Source: Aquilaria yunnanensis
Lineage: Eukaryota; Streptophyta; Magnoliopsida; Malvales; Thymelaeaceae
NCBI GenBank assembly: GCA_039654915.1
Contig: CM077593.1
Span: 40,394,501-40,458,500, forward strand
Length of the DNA stretch: 64,000 nt
Reading direction: 5' to 3'
Part shown: in pieces, positions 1 through 11,667 of the stretch
Layout: the number at the start of each line of letters is the position of its first letter
Numbering within the stretch: position 1 is the first letter of the stretch
Made by a program: the position numbers and the translations under genes
The notes under the pieces: model-generated
Seen by the model: only the letters and a program-made list of their open reading frames with translations
Told to the model about the DNA's origin: nothing
Databases searched by the model: none

Positions 1-35
1 TTAGAAAATTGAGGAAAAAAGTGTAAAGACTATAC

Positions 36-1665
36 CTGAGCAGCATGCTCGGTGACTTTTGCGGCGAGGGTATTATCCCCCGGGTGAGCCGCCGCAATGG
101 CCCGGAAGGAGGCATCAGTGGTTATCCCCTTCCAAATCTCTTTGGTCATCTTCGGACAATCGTCGGAGAACAGATTCATATCCTCCGTAATTGTCCAAAA
201 GGGCTCCAAGGGGATCTTCCCCTCAGGGATTGTGGCATTACGCAGGGCCCGTTTCCTCTCATGAATGGCCCTCCAGCCAACAGTAAGAGATTCCCCTGAA
301 AGTGAGAAGGAAGTTAGGAGCAAAAGAAAAATTCGCGAAAAGAAAAGGAGCTGAACTTCGGCTAAAGACATACCTGGAGGAACCTCGGAGACAGTGTCCT
401 CGGAATCCTCGGGCCCCTCGGAAGAAAGACCCTTACCCTTCTGCCGGTACCGCTCCTCGGCGGTGGGTACTTCTACCACTACAGTGTTTCTGGGGGCCTC
501 GAGGTCGGGAAGAGGCACCTCGGCGGAAGTAGCGGGGACCTCGGCCGGTGGAATTTCAACAAGACCAGCGTCTTCGCCAGCTTCTTCTTCCAAAAGCTCT
601 GGCTGAGGAGACTGGAGAGTTTTCCTAACTCGCTTCGCCGAGGGTCCCGCCCCTGTCGTCTTCCTTCTTCGGGAAGCCGCCTTCTTTGTTTGCTCCCCCT
701 TCTCCACCTGGCCAGAAAAGAGGGCCTTGTAATAAGCGGCAGCCCCATCGCCCATCTCTGAAAAAGAGAAGAAATATCAGCGTAAGTCCGAGGAAAAAGT
801 ATAAAGGGATGGAAGATTACTCACTTTCGGCAAAAGTTTCGAAAGAAGTCTCCCCCTTAAGGAGCTTGACCAGCCAGGAGTCTTTCCCGGCGATGGCGGG
901 AGCGGGCATATTGAGGTCAGTCACGTGCTCCTTAACCACTTTCAGCTCCCGAAGGACTTCTTCGGTCATCAACCTCCAGTTGATAGGAAAGGGGTAAAGA
1001 GCACGAGGAGAGACCTCGGGAGCCCAGTCAGCGACTGCCCGAATGCGGGCGTCGAAATCCGCGAACACGGAAGCCAACGGTGGGGTCAGCAGCATCCTCG
1101 GATCGACGACGTCTGCGTTCAGCACTCCCTGAGCCCACCTGGTCGGGACATCAGACCAGTTCTTATCCACCTTGAGGAAAAAGAACTTAGGCTGCCACCC
1201 CCGCCAGCTGTCCTTCGTGTCGAAGGTGAAGGTGAATTTTTTGCTCCCGGATCCCCGAGGTAGCAGGAAATAGAAGCCACCCTTCGGGACCACATAGAGC
1301 TTGTAGTACTGCATGAAAATGATGAAGTGGGGCTCTATCCCGAACACGCCACACATGCAGAGGTAGGCGTTAAAGTAGCAGTACGCGTTCGGGGGAAGCT
1401 GGTTCACAGCAATGCCATGGAATTGGCAGAACTCGCAAACCACCTTCGGGGGAGGATACCGAAGACCGGCCTTCAGTTGGGCTCGGAAGACGGTAACCTC
1501 GTCGCCACGGTTTGAAAAAGCAAAATGGCTAGAACGAGGCAGTCTGGTCACAGCGTAAGACGGAAGAAAGAATTTTTTCTTCCACCTCTCTAGTTTTTCG
1601 GGGGTGGTACAGCAAGGATGGGCCAGAAGAGGTTTCCAGCTCTCGGGAACAGGCATCGCAGACAT
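36..1665 (-). CDS. antisense gene of Tat element A, exons 1-3 (putative gypsy-type transposon protein family), partial
   Basis: A spliced gene on the strand opposite to the element's genomic RNA. Exon 1 is 1665-825 (start MSAMPVPESW), intron 1 is 824-758 (GTGAGT...TTTTTCAG), exon 2 is 757-374, intron 2 is 373-296 (GTATGT...CTTTCAG), exon 3 is 295-36, and a third GTATAG donor follows at 35. Splice phases agree (1, 1, 0). Exon 1 encodes the conserved region that plant annotations name putative gypsy-type transposon (I believe Pfam Transposase_28; recognised by eye, not searched). Exon 2 encodes an acidic, proline- and glutamate-rich linker; exon 3 a short alpha-rich stretch. The visible frame has no stop. 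Exon 4 lies left of the window. Function is unknown; despite the family name I see no transposase catalytic residues. The N-terminal start is the first of two in-frame ATGs, shared with copy C. Confidence 0.75.
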
Positions 1666-1951
1666 GAAAAAGAGTTTGAGATGGAAAAGAAAATAGTTTC
1701 CAGAAAAAACTCAGAAGACGAGTTTGGAAAAAACAGCAGTTTTCCAGAAAAACTCAGAAAAACAGAGGAATCAAGTACTCTGGAAATCAAAACCCACCAA
1801 AAGATTTGCCGGAGGACGCCGTCGTGAAAGTTGGTTGGAAAAAGCTCTGATTAAAGAAGCTCCGCCACAGAAAGCAAGATAAAACGCAAGAACAGAGGGC
1901 AGAGCAGAAAAAGAGCAGAAAAACAGTAAGTGGGACTTATGATAGAATGGG

Positions 1952-1960
1952 CTATTTATA
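1952..1960 (-). promoter_or_regulatory. TATA box for the antisense gene of copy A
   Basis: TATAAATAG on the minus strand, about 290 bp before the first ATG of the antisense gene. The same box stands at the same place in copies B (28053-28061) and C (57788-57796). A G-box, CACGTGTCA, lies at 2091-2099, about 130 bp further upstream. No gene lies between 1666 and 2506, so this stretch is best read as 5' leader and promoter of the antisense gene, overlapping the 3' untranslated part of the element's own RNA. Confidence 0.55.
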
Positions 1961-2506
1961 GGCCAAAGGTGGGTAACCGAAAAAACATCATAAGTACCCA
2001 TTGGAGGCGAACCGTCGCCGTAACTGCCCGCTGCACCCGAAAAGGCGCGCCCTCTGTAAATGACGCGCCTCTCCTCCAGTGGCAAGAAGCCACGTGTCAA
2101 CCGCTGCGCAGAAATGGGGGACGTGCCTCCCCAAACGTGCCTGGAAAACCGGGACACGCCTCCTGATTGGGACACGTCGTTTGACATCCCTGAGAAATGG
2201 AGACGCGCCGCTCAGTCTGACACGCTTGGCCATCAGACCTGCAGAAATAAAAAAGCAGGCCACCTCGAGGACACCAAGAGACAGGCTATGGCTGAACAGC
2301 CCATGACTTTTTGGGCAAGAGGTGTATCTTCGGTACAGGCTTAGCCTCGGAGACACCAAAGAATAGGCCAAGGCCGAACAGCCCAGACCCTCGGGCAAAA
2401 GGTGCGACCTCAGAACAGGTTATGCTTCCCAACAAGACTCCCAACGGCAACCTCGGAAAGAGATGCAAACCGAAGTCTTCACTTCGGCTTTCCAGAGGGG
2501 GGCATG

Positions 2507-3374
2507 TGATAGCCAAAGGCTGTCGCCTCAATCTGGCCGAATACCCTGCCACAACAACGGCCGGAAGAACTGGCGCTTCCCGGGAATAGGTGGAATCATG
2601 CACCTCGGGAGATAGCCTGAGAGCTCCGAGCCTCGGCACGCCAGTAAAACTTGAGGACTCCATTCGCCCCCCAAGGTTGTGAACAACGCGCCTTCGGAAA
2701 AGTGGCACCAGAACATTGCTGCCCGAATATGATATCCCCGAAGGCGGAACCCCCTGGAACTGGGAACCCCCGAACTGAGGGTAGGCTTCCCGAAAAGGCT
2801 CTGTCCGAACTAGAGGACGACCTCGCCCAGGGACCTCGGGAGTACGGCAGGCGCATTTAAGGAAGCATTTAAGGAAGCCTCTGACACGTCCCACCACAGA
2901 CGTAAAAAGTCGCCCTGACGCGCAGATGCCATCAGAATCATATCATAGCCCGTCTCAGCACAAGGCTCGAGGCCATCTAGTTACCAACTATCTGTCCCCT
3001 ACGCCCAGACGTTCAGGAGCATCCGACCGCACACGTGTCATGATCTGAACGGGCTAGGTATTCCTATATATACAGGAAATAAATACTTGACAGGAGGTTG
3101 GCAGGCCGGAGATACAGCTCCCATACTCTGAGAAAAGACCAGGCGAGACTTTTCTGCCTTTCTCTTTGAGCTAGTGACTTTCTCCTTCTTCCGGCCACCA
3201 CTGACTTGGGCGTCGGAGGCTCCCCCCCCGGAAAAACACTCCGGGGGCCTCCTAACCCTGTTTCCCAGTTTTCCAGGTACTCTCCTAGAGGCGATCCACC
3301 TTCCAGGCGTTCTTCCTCCTAGAAGTCTCCTCAACAGTCATCATGACTCACAACGATGAGGCCCTGGGCCATCA
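2507..3374 (+). repeat. 3' LTR of copy A (868 bp)
   Basis: Starts TGATAGCC directly after the purine-rich tract AGAGGGGGGCATG (2494-2506) and ends GGCCATCA, giving TGAT/ATCA inverted ends. A TATATATA box is at 3065-3072 and an ACACGTGTCATGATCTG block lies just upstream of it. It shares marker bases with the solo LTR at 21969-22835 (for example a G in the second arm of the terminal hairpin, and CCCTGGGCCATCA at the end) that the LTRs of copies B and C lack. Confidence 0.92.
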
Positions 3375-5043
3375 CTAGTCTCCTTGGCTAAGATAGGTTT
3401 CTTTTCATATGTCAAGTTAGGTTCCAACTGTATGTCTTCCATTACAATAACATGCTTTGTGTCCAATAGACATTTCTTAAGCATACTAATGCGAAAATCA
3501 TTATGAACACTTGACAGGCTGGGCGGTAGAGCTCACCTGCATGCTACCTTGCCAACTCTGTCCAAGATCTCATAGGGAACTATGTATCTTGGAGCTAACT
3601 TGGTTCTTCTACCAAATCTGAAAGTGCCTTTCGTTGGTCAACTTTCAGCCAAACATTATCACCAACGTCAAATTCCACGTCTTTCCTTCTTTTGTTCGCA
3701 TAGGCTGCGGTCCTTTCATTAGTTGCCTTAATAATTTTGGGACCCAACTCTAACTTCTCTGAGGTTTCGACCCAATAGTGGGGTGTCATGCACCTTCTTC
3801 CATATAATTCTTCATAAGGTGCCATGCCAATGGTGCTTTGGTAACTATTGTTATATGAGAATTCCACCAATGGAAAATGTTGGTCCTAATGACATTTAAA
3901 ATCCAACACACAGCTCCTGAGCATGTCTTCCAGTATCTGCATCACTCTTTTAGATTGCCCATCTGTCTAAGGATGACAAGTAGTACTCAGGTGCATTTTG
4001 GTTCCAGGTGCTTTATGAAAAGCACTCCAAAATGTAGCTATAAATCTTGGATCTCTATCAGATAGAATGGAATATGGCACTTCATGTAGTCTTACCATCT
4101 CCTGGGCTTACATTTGAGCTAACTCCTCCAAGGAGTCTCTGAGTTTCATAGGTAAGAAGTGGGCACATTTGATTAGCCTATCCACAATGACCCAGATTGT
4201 ATCATGCCTTAATCTGGTCATAGGCAACCCAGTCAAAAAGTCCATGGTTATGTTGCCCCACTTCCTCACTGGTATAGGTAGAGTTTGTAGGGTATCAGCT
4301 GGCTTCTGGTGCTCTGCCTTTACCCTCTAGCATGTGGCACACTTGGAGACATAAGTAACTATGTCCCTCCTCATATTTGGCCACCAGAAGTAGGTCTTCA
4401 AGCCTTTATACATTTTCTCACTTCCTGGATGGATGTTGAACTTGCTTGTGTGAGCTTCTTCAAGTATTTCATCCCTGAGCTTTGCTCTTTTAGGCACATA
4501 AATTCAGTCCTTGAAGTACCGTAATTCTTGATTGTAGGCAAAGGATTGATACAAGGAACCTTTTTCCTCTCCTGATATACTTTTCACATTTCTCAATCCA
4601 CTCAAATCTTTGACCATTCTTCATCAGATGAGTAAGAATTGAGGCAATCATGGAAAAGCCTGATACAAATCTCCTGTAGTATATAGCCAATCATAGGAAA
4701 CTTCTGATTTCCTTCATAGTCTTTGGTCTTTCCCATTTTTGCACTGCCTTGACCTTTTCGGGGTATGCCTTAAGGCCTTGTGCATCTATGATGTGTCCTA
4801 GGAATGACATTTCCTTTATCCATAATTCACACTTGGATAACTTAGCATAAAGTTGATGCTGCAATAGAGTCTTTAAGACAATCTTCAAATGATGTTCATG
4901 TTCATTTTCATCCTTGGAATACACTAGTATGTCATTAATGAGCATAACCACAAATTTGTGCAAAGTTGGTCTGAACACCCTGTTCATCAGGTCCATGAAA
5001 GTAGCCTTCTCTATAATTCTCCCATTTTTGTAAGGTAGTAACA
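3375..5043 (-). pseudogene. decayed chromovirus pol fragment (RT to integrase)
   Basis: Minus-strand Ty3/gypsy chromovirus sequence. Reverse transcriptase is readable at 4996-4691 (ends of the palm with a changed active site, LINDILVYS, and the FLGHII motif), followed by the RT connection region to about 4530. It then passes almost at once into the integrase zinc-finger and core region (about 4500-3870), so most of RNase H is missing. The integrase C-terminal part, with SYNNSYQSTIGMAPYEELYG, is at 3870-3595 and continues in broken frames to 3375, where copy A is inserted. There are many stops and frameshifts. The right edge (4997-5043) shows no clear homology and abuts a truncated Tat LTR. 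This is an old, dead fragment. Confidence 0.8.
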
Positions 5044-5775
5044 GCCCTGTCTGTCCTCAGAGGAAACACTGCCTTATAACTGAAACCACCCTCGGTCAAA
5101 GCCTAGCCCCGACATTGGGGGAACACTGATACACCACTCTCAGCGAGGTAACATGACCAACTTCGGGAAAAGGTGTCTTTGACCACCCTCGGATCTACGA
5201 ACCTACCAAGCTTGAGAATATTGATCCTCCATCCTCGAAGAAGGAAAATGGCTCCTGAAGGTGACCTACTCTGCCGAAGGGCTTTCCCCAATAGCCCCCG
5301 CAAAAAATCTCTACCCGAAGGGGTCTAATGGCCTGAAAGGGTCTCACAGATATTTGACAAAATTGGTTAAGGAGCCTCTCACAAAGAGACCTCGCACACG
5401 CCCCTGCCCTCTCCCCAAAACGGTGTCTGGCCAGCTGGAGGTACCTATCTTTGAAGGTACCAATCGAATCTAACCTAACACGTGTCACGATCTGGGCAGG
5501 CTTTGTCAAACGGCCTCCTCCCTCCGCCCTCCTATAAATACATAGGAAGGACCTTGGTAAGCATAGGACATAGAACTCTCGCTATTTTCCTCACTATCTG
5601 TTCCTTACTACTACTACTCTTACAAATGCTGACTTAGGCATCGGAGGCTCCTCCCTCAGAAACACATTTTGGGAAGCTCCTAACCCTTGTTGTTCTAAGT
5701 GTTTCAAACATCTTTACATTGAAAGTTCTCCCTGCAGGCCAGCATGTTATTCGATGAAGATGCTATCGGGCATTA
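5044..5775 (+). repeat. truncated 5' LTR of an F-type Tat element
   Basis: Aligns along its length with the LTR at 62221-63047 (roughly 85 percent by eye) but lacks the first 100 or so bases. It has the block ACACGTGTCACGATCTG at 5478-5494 and TATAAATA at 5533-5540. It ends CATTA at 5775 (CATCA in the other copy) and is followed by the primer-binding site from 5778 (TGGCACCATTTGTGGGAA). Confidence 0.8.
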
Positions 5776-6101
5776 TTTGGCACCATTTGTGGGAACTCAT
5801 TTTCATGTTGCTGTCGTTGAGACCAAACGTCCTAAGGAAAAGGGACATCTGAAGTCCCCGTCCAAGCCGAAAGCTCAAACGACGACTGAACAACCTGTAG
5901 TAGAGACTTCATTGCCTGAGGATGATCATCCTCTGATGGTCACGATGACCTTTCTATGAGACTTTCAGCGCTCTGTGGTGGCTGAGATGATCAAACAGCT
6001 TGATCGAAGGTGGTCTCAGCCACCCCCGAGGGTAAGGGCATCTTCCGCAACTACCTGTGTTATGGACCTCCTAGTAGCAGGCACTCCTGAGGAAGGTAAA
6101 G
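5744..6101 (+). pseudogene. gag N-terminus of the F-type Tat element, truncated
   Basis: The frame opens with an ATG at 5744 inside the LTR, 32 bases before its end, and reads without a stop across the LTR end and the primer site (GHYLAPFVGT) into gag leader sequence ending VTMTFL. A TGA at 5957-5959 replaces the arginine-type position found in copy C; homology (FQRSVVAEM, QLDRRW) continues to about 6030. The frame is cut by insertion of a chromovirus at 6102. The start choice is supported by the same arrangement in copy C and element T. Confidence 0.65.
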
Positions 6102-8533
6102 TGTTCTAAATTAAGAATAGAACCTTAATTCAGGTTTACATAGCAAGAATAGAGAAGTTTAGCAAAGTTCACTAAGTTTCGAGAAGGATAAGGCACTAAA
6201 CGAAGTTCAGGGGCAAAAGGGTAATTTTTCATCCTGAATAGCTAGGATAAGTCCCGAGTGTTTTAAAATGAATTTTTATAACTTAACTTTCAATCTTAAC
6301 TCAAACTTGAAGAATAAACAAGAATTTAATCAAGAATCACTAAGTTACAAAGATGGGGGACTTGATTGCATTAAACTTGATACCATGGTGACTTTGATGC
6401 TAAGTAAGGGTTTAAGAAGGCAAAGAGAAGGGGGAAGCTGCCATAACCACTTTTTTATCCTTCCCTCACTCATTTATCTCTCAAATTAAGCTTGGAATAA
6501 AGTGTTCTTGGTGTCAAGAGGTGCAATCCAAGGTGTACAAGCTAGGAGAAGCTAATTTCAAGCTTTAAACCATGATTTTGAAGCTTGGAAGGGCATTTTT
6601 CCATATCCCCTATTTTTGAGTGCGGTAATCAGTGTGTTCTTGGTTGAATTCATGTTATTTTCTTGGTTTAGAGCTTGGGTTTTGGTTAGAGAGTGAAGTT
6701 TTGGTGATTAGTCCTTTGTTTTTGGATTGGAACTTATGTAAAACTTTGGTGAGCTTGCTTGATTGAAAAGGAGATTGATTCTTGCTGGTACTTGGAGTTG
6801 AGGTAGGGGAGTTATGTTTTCAAGTTCAATTAATGCTATTAGCTTGAGTTTGCTTGAAGAATTTGAGTGGTTTTAGCTATAGCATTGATTAGAGGTTTTG
6901 GTTGAATTGTGGTGGACTATGAAGTTTGAAAGGATTTGGATGATGTTATAGAGCATTATAGATTCACTTGTGATAGTTGGTTATGTTCTATGCAACATGG
7001 TCTATGAGTGTATGAAATTTGGAGGCTTTCCAAGCATGTTTGATATGTGTAGGAAGTGTCCAAAGTTCATAACAGCAAAATGAGCCAAATTCTGTAGAAA
7101 CCCAGATTGGCGACGCGTCGCCAATTACAGGTCGAGGCCAACGACGTGTCACCAATCCAGGGAAAAATTGGCCAAGCGTTACCAACTGTGGTGACGCATC
7201 GCCAATTCAAGAAAATTGTGGCAGAACGTTACCAACCGTCGGCACAGACAAAAATGGCAAAAATTCCACATTTTGCTAGGATGATCCAAGTGAGACCTAA
7301 GGGGGTTCTTAGAGTACTTTGGGGTCCAAGGATTCTGGGGGTACTCTGAGACTTCTAGAAGTCCTACAAGAGGTAAGAGTTTCCTTGAGTTTTGTGAGGT
7401 TTCATGGTTGCTTGTGCAACAAGCACAGAAACTAGGTTGCAAATGAACATAACTAAGTACCACTAGCTCAGGTGAAAGGTTTAGAACCCTTGGTGACCTA
7501 GCCATGCCGTTAGCCTTGAGGTTACAAGGTGAAACCTTGTTCATCTGGTCTAGAAGGAGGTCTTATGGCCTAGTCTACAAAGTTCCACTATAATTCCCCT
7601 ACATAAAGACTAAGGGAAGGCTACATGATTGCATCAGTAAGCTACGGCTTACAAGGAATGAGTTAGTGATCAGAACTCGTTAGGCATGGAGTGATGCACC
7701 ATGAGGAGGACTACTTTGAGGAGAGGACATAAAGGCCTAGTTATATGTGCATATATAAAACCCTCAAGCTATGTGAGCTCGCAGCAAGTTACATATGTTA
7801 TCATATGCAGAGTCCTAATAATTTTCTTGTAGGTACACAGAAGACCCCTTACTGAGAATGTTGAATTCTCACTCCCTAGTTATGTTATGCAGAGACTAAA
7901 GTTGTTGGATCGGGTAATCATTGAGGATTATCATGGTAGTGCTCTTTTGTGTGTACTGGTACGGTATTTGAGAATCTTTGTGATTCTAGTCTACATGAGT
8001 ATGCTTGAGTAGTTTGTTGATCAAGTACTAGTACTAACTAGTGTCTTCCTTTGGGTACAGAGCCTAGTAGCACTTGGGCAAGGGCTTTTGAGACTCGCCA
8101 CTGGGATTTCCATCCAAGGTGGGAGTTAAGTTAAGAAGATCTCAGTTGAGGCTTGTATTTATACAATACTCTAGTTGCCTCCATAGTTTATGTTATGAAG
8201 AGTCTTAGACTCTAGGGTTGCTCTTGGGTGAGGGCATTAGTCTACTTTATGTGTGAATGCTCCCACGAGTTATTATGTGTAGTAAACTCACACAAATGTT
8301 GATTTTGTATGCTTTGGCTATTGTACTTATTTTCTGTAGAAATTACTTGGCCAAGTTAATGTTTATGTTTTTATTCAAGTCAATGCATGAAGAGCATGCA
8401 TATTGCATATTCTAGGATAATCAACTTGTATCATGCGATTCACTTCGCACACATATACAACTAGTCAATTGCAACCACTGTAAGACCAGCTATCACAGGG
8501 CTTCTTGGGCAGGGGCTAGGGATGGCCGTGTCA
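6102..8533 (+). repeat. 5' LTR of chromovirus E3 (2432 bp)
   Basis: Begins TGTTCTAAATT after the Tat gag fragment and ends GGCCGTGTCA eight bases before the primer-binding site. No partner LTR is in the window, so the start is set by the loss of Tat homology and the TG dinucleotide. It holds a 20 bp perfect palindrome at 7106-7125 and degenerate copies of it to about 7235. No coding sequence is supported; the short open frames inside it have no family resemblance. Confidence 0.75.
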
Positions 8534-8541
8534 ATGTTTTT

Positions 8542-8553
8542 TGGTATCAGAGC
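8542..8553 (+). other. primer-binding site of E3, initiator Met tRNA type
   Basis: TGGTATCAGAGC, the standard plant retrotransposon site complementary to the 3' end of initiator methionine tRNA, eight bases after the LTR end. Confidence 0.9.
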
Positions 8554-8677
8554 TTAGAACTCATTTCACAGATATTGGAAGCTAAGACTGAGATCTAGAT
8601 TAGAATTTCCAAGTGCTAGGAAGTTAGGACTGACCAACATCTGGGGAATGTTGTTTGGCTGTGGCTGCAGGTTGCTA

Positions 8678-9794
8678 TGGTTGACACTAGGTCGGAGCTT
8701 TAAAGGGAACTAGGGAGCCTGGTGAGGGTTTTGGTGACCCAGTTGTGGCAAGGTTTGATGAGATATCTAGGGTACTACAGGGGTTGACACTGACTATAGC
8801 CCAAGTGGCACAGGGTATGAACACCATCGTGACTGAGATGTTCAGAGATTATGAGGACATAGATGTTGTCCAAGAGGAGGATGACCCGTGTTAGAATCAG
8901 GAAAGGCAAGCTAAGCAGCAGCAAGTGCCTAGGGCTCATGAACGTAAAAACCATGTTCATGAAGAGGAAGAAGGACGAGAGGTGATGTAGGCTCCAAGGA
9001 AGGGAGACACTCCACATCAGATGAGATTGTATCAGAAATTTAAGACTGTTGATCCACTCAGCTTTGATGGGATGGGTGATCCCGATAGAGCAGAGGATTG
9101 GTTGTCCAGAAGGAATAGACTTTTCACTTGTGGTGGTTATGAGTCATAGCAGAATATGACTTTAGTAACTTTCTTTCTAAGAGGAAGGACTAGCTTACGG
9201 TGCGATGATGTGATGGAAATGCTGAGGGAAAGTAATAGTACCCGCCCAGAGCACAAGAAGAAGGTGCTCAAGTGGTCAAACTTCGAGAAGAAGTTTAGAA
9301 AAGAGTATATTAGTGAGGCTGCACAAGATCAAAGGAGGATTCAGTTTGAGAATCTGGTGCAAGGAGAAATATCTGTGTGGGAGTATGAGCAGTGTTACAA
9401 TTCTCTTATCTGGTATGCTCCATACATGATTGCCACTGATGAGTTGAAAGCTAAGAAGTTCTTCCAAGGGTTGAAACCTGTACTCAAGAGGTATATGGCG
9501 ACAGTGGATATCAGGAGCTATAGCCAAGTGGTCCAGAAGGCGTTGGCCTTAGAAAGAGAATTTGAGGATTTGAGGGCAGCTAGCAAAAAGGTGGAGGTTG
9601 GACCAGCCAACTTAGGAAAGAGTGCCGGGAAGCGACCAATGGTAGAAAACCAAGGTTCATCAAAGGAAAGGAAGACGGGCTTATGTCCTAGGTGTAGACA
9701 GTTTCATGGTGGAAGACCATGTACTTTGGGGACAAATATTTGCAATATCTGTGGTCAGAGAGGACATTGGGCGAGGGAATGCCGAAGGGCTTGA
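8678..9794 (+). pseudogene. gag of chromovirus E3, degraded
   Basis: The likely start is the ATG at 8678 (MVDTRSEL), but stops follow at once and the N-terminal third is unreadable in one frame. From 9156 a 212-codon frame encodes the retrotransposon gag core (WSNFEKKFRKEYISEAAQ, then LVQGEISVWEYEQ), a basic linker and a C-terminal CCHC zinc knuckle (CNICGQRGHWAREC) that would bind nucleic acid, ending in a TGA at 9792-9794. The capsid core and knuckle have the normal order and spacing for chromoviral gag. Confidence 0.8.
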
Positions 9795-9929
9795 GCTTTG
9801 CCAGGTCAGCCCTGGAATTTACCCCCTGCACCCCTTGCCATAGGGAATCAGCCTGGTGTAGCTGCAGTAGCAATTAAGTTGAGGGTTTTCGCCCTGGCGA
9901 GTCAGGTGACCAGAGAACCAGCCATCATT

Positions 9930-11667
9930 TGAGGTAATTTTACTTTTCAAAATGGTAGTGTTATAGTGCTTTTTGATACAGGAGCTACTCTTTCAGTGAT
10001 ATCTTCTACCTTGGTTGATAAGTTTAAATTGCAGTGAGAAATCTCGGGTGACTTGAGACTCGTCAGAACTGCGAGAAGGGGTTTTATTGTAACCAATGAA
10101 GTGGTTACTATGTATCCCTTGTAGTTAGGCGACCATGATTTTTGTTGTGAGTTATGGGTGATAGAATTGAGGTCTTATGACCTAGTGTTGGGAATGGATT
10201 GGCTAAGTAAGCATAAGGCACAAATTGACTATGCAAATCACTCAATCGACATTACTGATGCTCAGGGAGGTAGAGTGACTTGCACAAGAGGATTGGCGTC
10301 TAGTGCTAAGAGTTTACACCTTAGAATTATGGATACCATCCCCATAGTTGATGAATAAGAGTATTATTCATTGAATGGGGTGGCCATAGAGGAGGAACTT
10401 GAGAAAATTCCTGTAGCGAATCAGTTTCCTAAGGTGTTTCCGGTAGAGTTACCTGGGTTACCACCTAAGAGGGATACTGAGTTTGCAATCCATCTACAGC
10501 CTGGAGTTGAACCTATTTCAATACCACCTTACAAGATGTCAGCTCCTGAGATGGATGAGTTAAAGAAGCAGTTGGAGGAACTGCTTGAGAAAGCTTTATA
10601 AGGCCTAGTGTATCACCATAGGGAGCTCTGGTGTTATTTGTGAAGAAGAAGGATGGAACTTTCAGATTGTGCATCGACTATAGAAAGTTGAATGCAGTGA
10701 CAATTAAGAACAAATATCCACTTCCCACAATTAATGATCTGTTTGGCAGACTCAGGGGGCGAAGGTGTTTTCTAGGATTGACCTCCGGTCTGTGTATTTT
10801 TAGATCAGAGTTAAGGGGGAAGATATCCCAAAAACTACTTTTAGGATGAGGTATGGACACTATGAATATACAGTTATGCCTTTTGGTGTGATGAATGCTC
10901 CAGAAGTTTTTATGGAAGCCATGAATCAGATCTTTAAGCCATTTCTAGATCAGTTTGTTGAAGTTTTCATCGATGACATTTTGGTATATTCACAGTCTAC
11001 ATCAGAGCATGAGAAGCACCTTAGAACAGTTTTGCAAGTGCTGAAGGATAATCAGTACTATGCAAAGTTGTCTAAGTATGAGTTTTGGTCTGAGAGGATT
11101 CAGTTTTTGGGGCACATCATCAGTGCTCCAGGTCTATCAGTTGATCCTGAAAAGGTTCAAGCGGTAGTTGAGTGGAAAAGACCAACTACAGTTACAGAGG
11201 TTAAGAGTTTCTTGGGCTTGGCAGGCTACTATAGGCACTTCATAGAGAAATTTTCTGTGATAGCTACACCATTGATGGCCTTCACCAAGAAGACTCAGAA
11301 GTTTGAGTGGACACCAAAGTGTGAAGAGGCTTATATGGAATTGAAGGAAAGATTGACTAGTGCACCTATACTTGTTTTGCCAGAATCGAACAAAGCTTTT
11401 ACAGTTTATATTGATGCTTCTGGTTCTAGTTTGGGATGTGTATTGATGCAGGACAATCAAGTGATTGCTTATGGTTCAAGATAGTTGAAGCCTAATGAAT
11501 TGAACTATCCTATTCATGATCTTGAGCTAGCAGCAGTACTTTTTGCACTCAAGTTGTGGAGGCATTACTTGATGGGGAGGTCATTCAGAATCTTCATCGA
11601 TTACAAGAGTTTGAAATATTTGTTTACCTAGAAGGATTTGAACATGAGGCAGCGGCGATGGATTGAA
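9930..11667 (+). pseudogene. pol of chromovirus E3: protease, RT, part of RNase H
   Basis: Protease with the catalytic FDTGATLSVIS is at about 9975-10010 and VLGMDWL near 10190. RT begins about 10371, with [20 protein letters not shown] near 10630-10690, then a damaged stretch around 10760-10845 with two frame changes. A clean 212-codon frame from 10846 has FIDDILVYS at the active site and [11 protein letters not shown] in the connection region. RNase H continues past a stop at 11482 through [28 protein letters not shown] and ends at NMRQRRW. Several frameshifts and stops make it inactive. It is cut at 11667. Confidence 0.85.

Larger units (their letters stand above)
1..3374 (+). mobile_element. 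Tat-lineage Ty3/gypsy element, copy A (right part only)
   Basis: This is the downstream part of an element of the same family as the complete copy at 48127-59206. It enters the window inside intron 3 of the antisense gene and runs through that gene, an untranslated region, a purine-rich tract (2494-2506) and the 3' LTR. Sequence order and spacing match copies B and C almost base for base. The element is inserted in a minus-strand chromovirus integrase; the five bases after the LTR (3375-3379, ctagt) should be its target duplication, but the other copy lies outside the window. Gag-pol, if present, is also outside. Confidence 0.9.
6102..11667 (+). mobile_element. chromovirus E3, 5' LTR to RNase H, 3' part lost
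   Basis: A plus-strand Ty3/gypsy chromovirus inserted in the gag region of the F-type fragment. It has a complete 5' LTR, an initiator Met primer site, gag, protease, RT and part of RNase H. It stops abruptly at 11667 in the NMRQRRW stretch of RNase H, where a different chromoviral LTR in the opposite orientation begins. Integrase, chromodomain and 3' LTR are missing, so no target duplication can be paired (left candidate taaag, 6097-6101). Confidence 0.85.
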
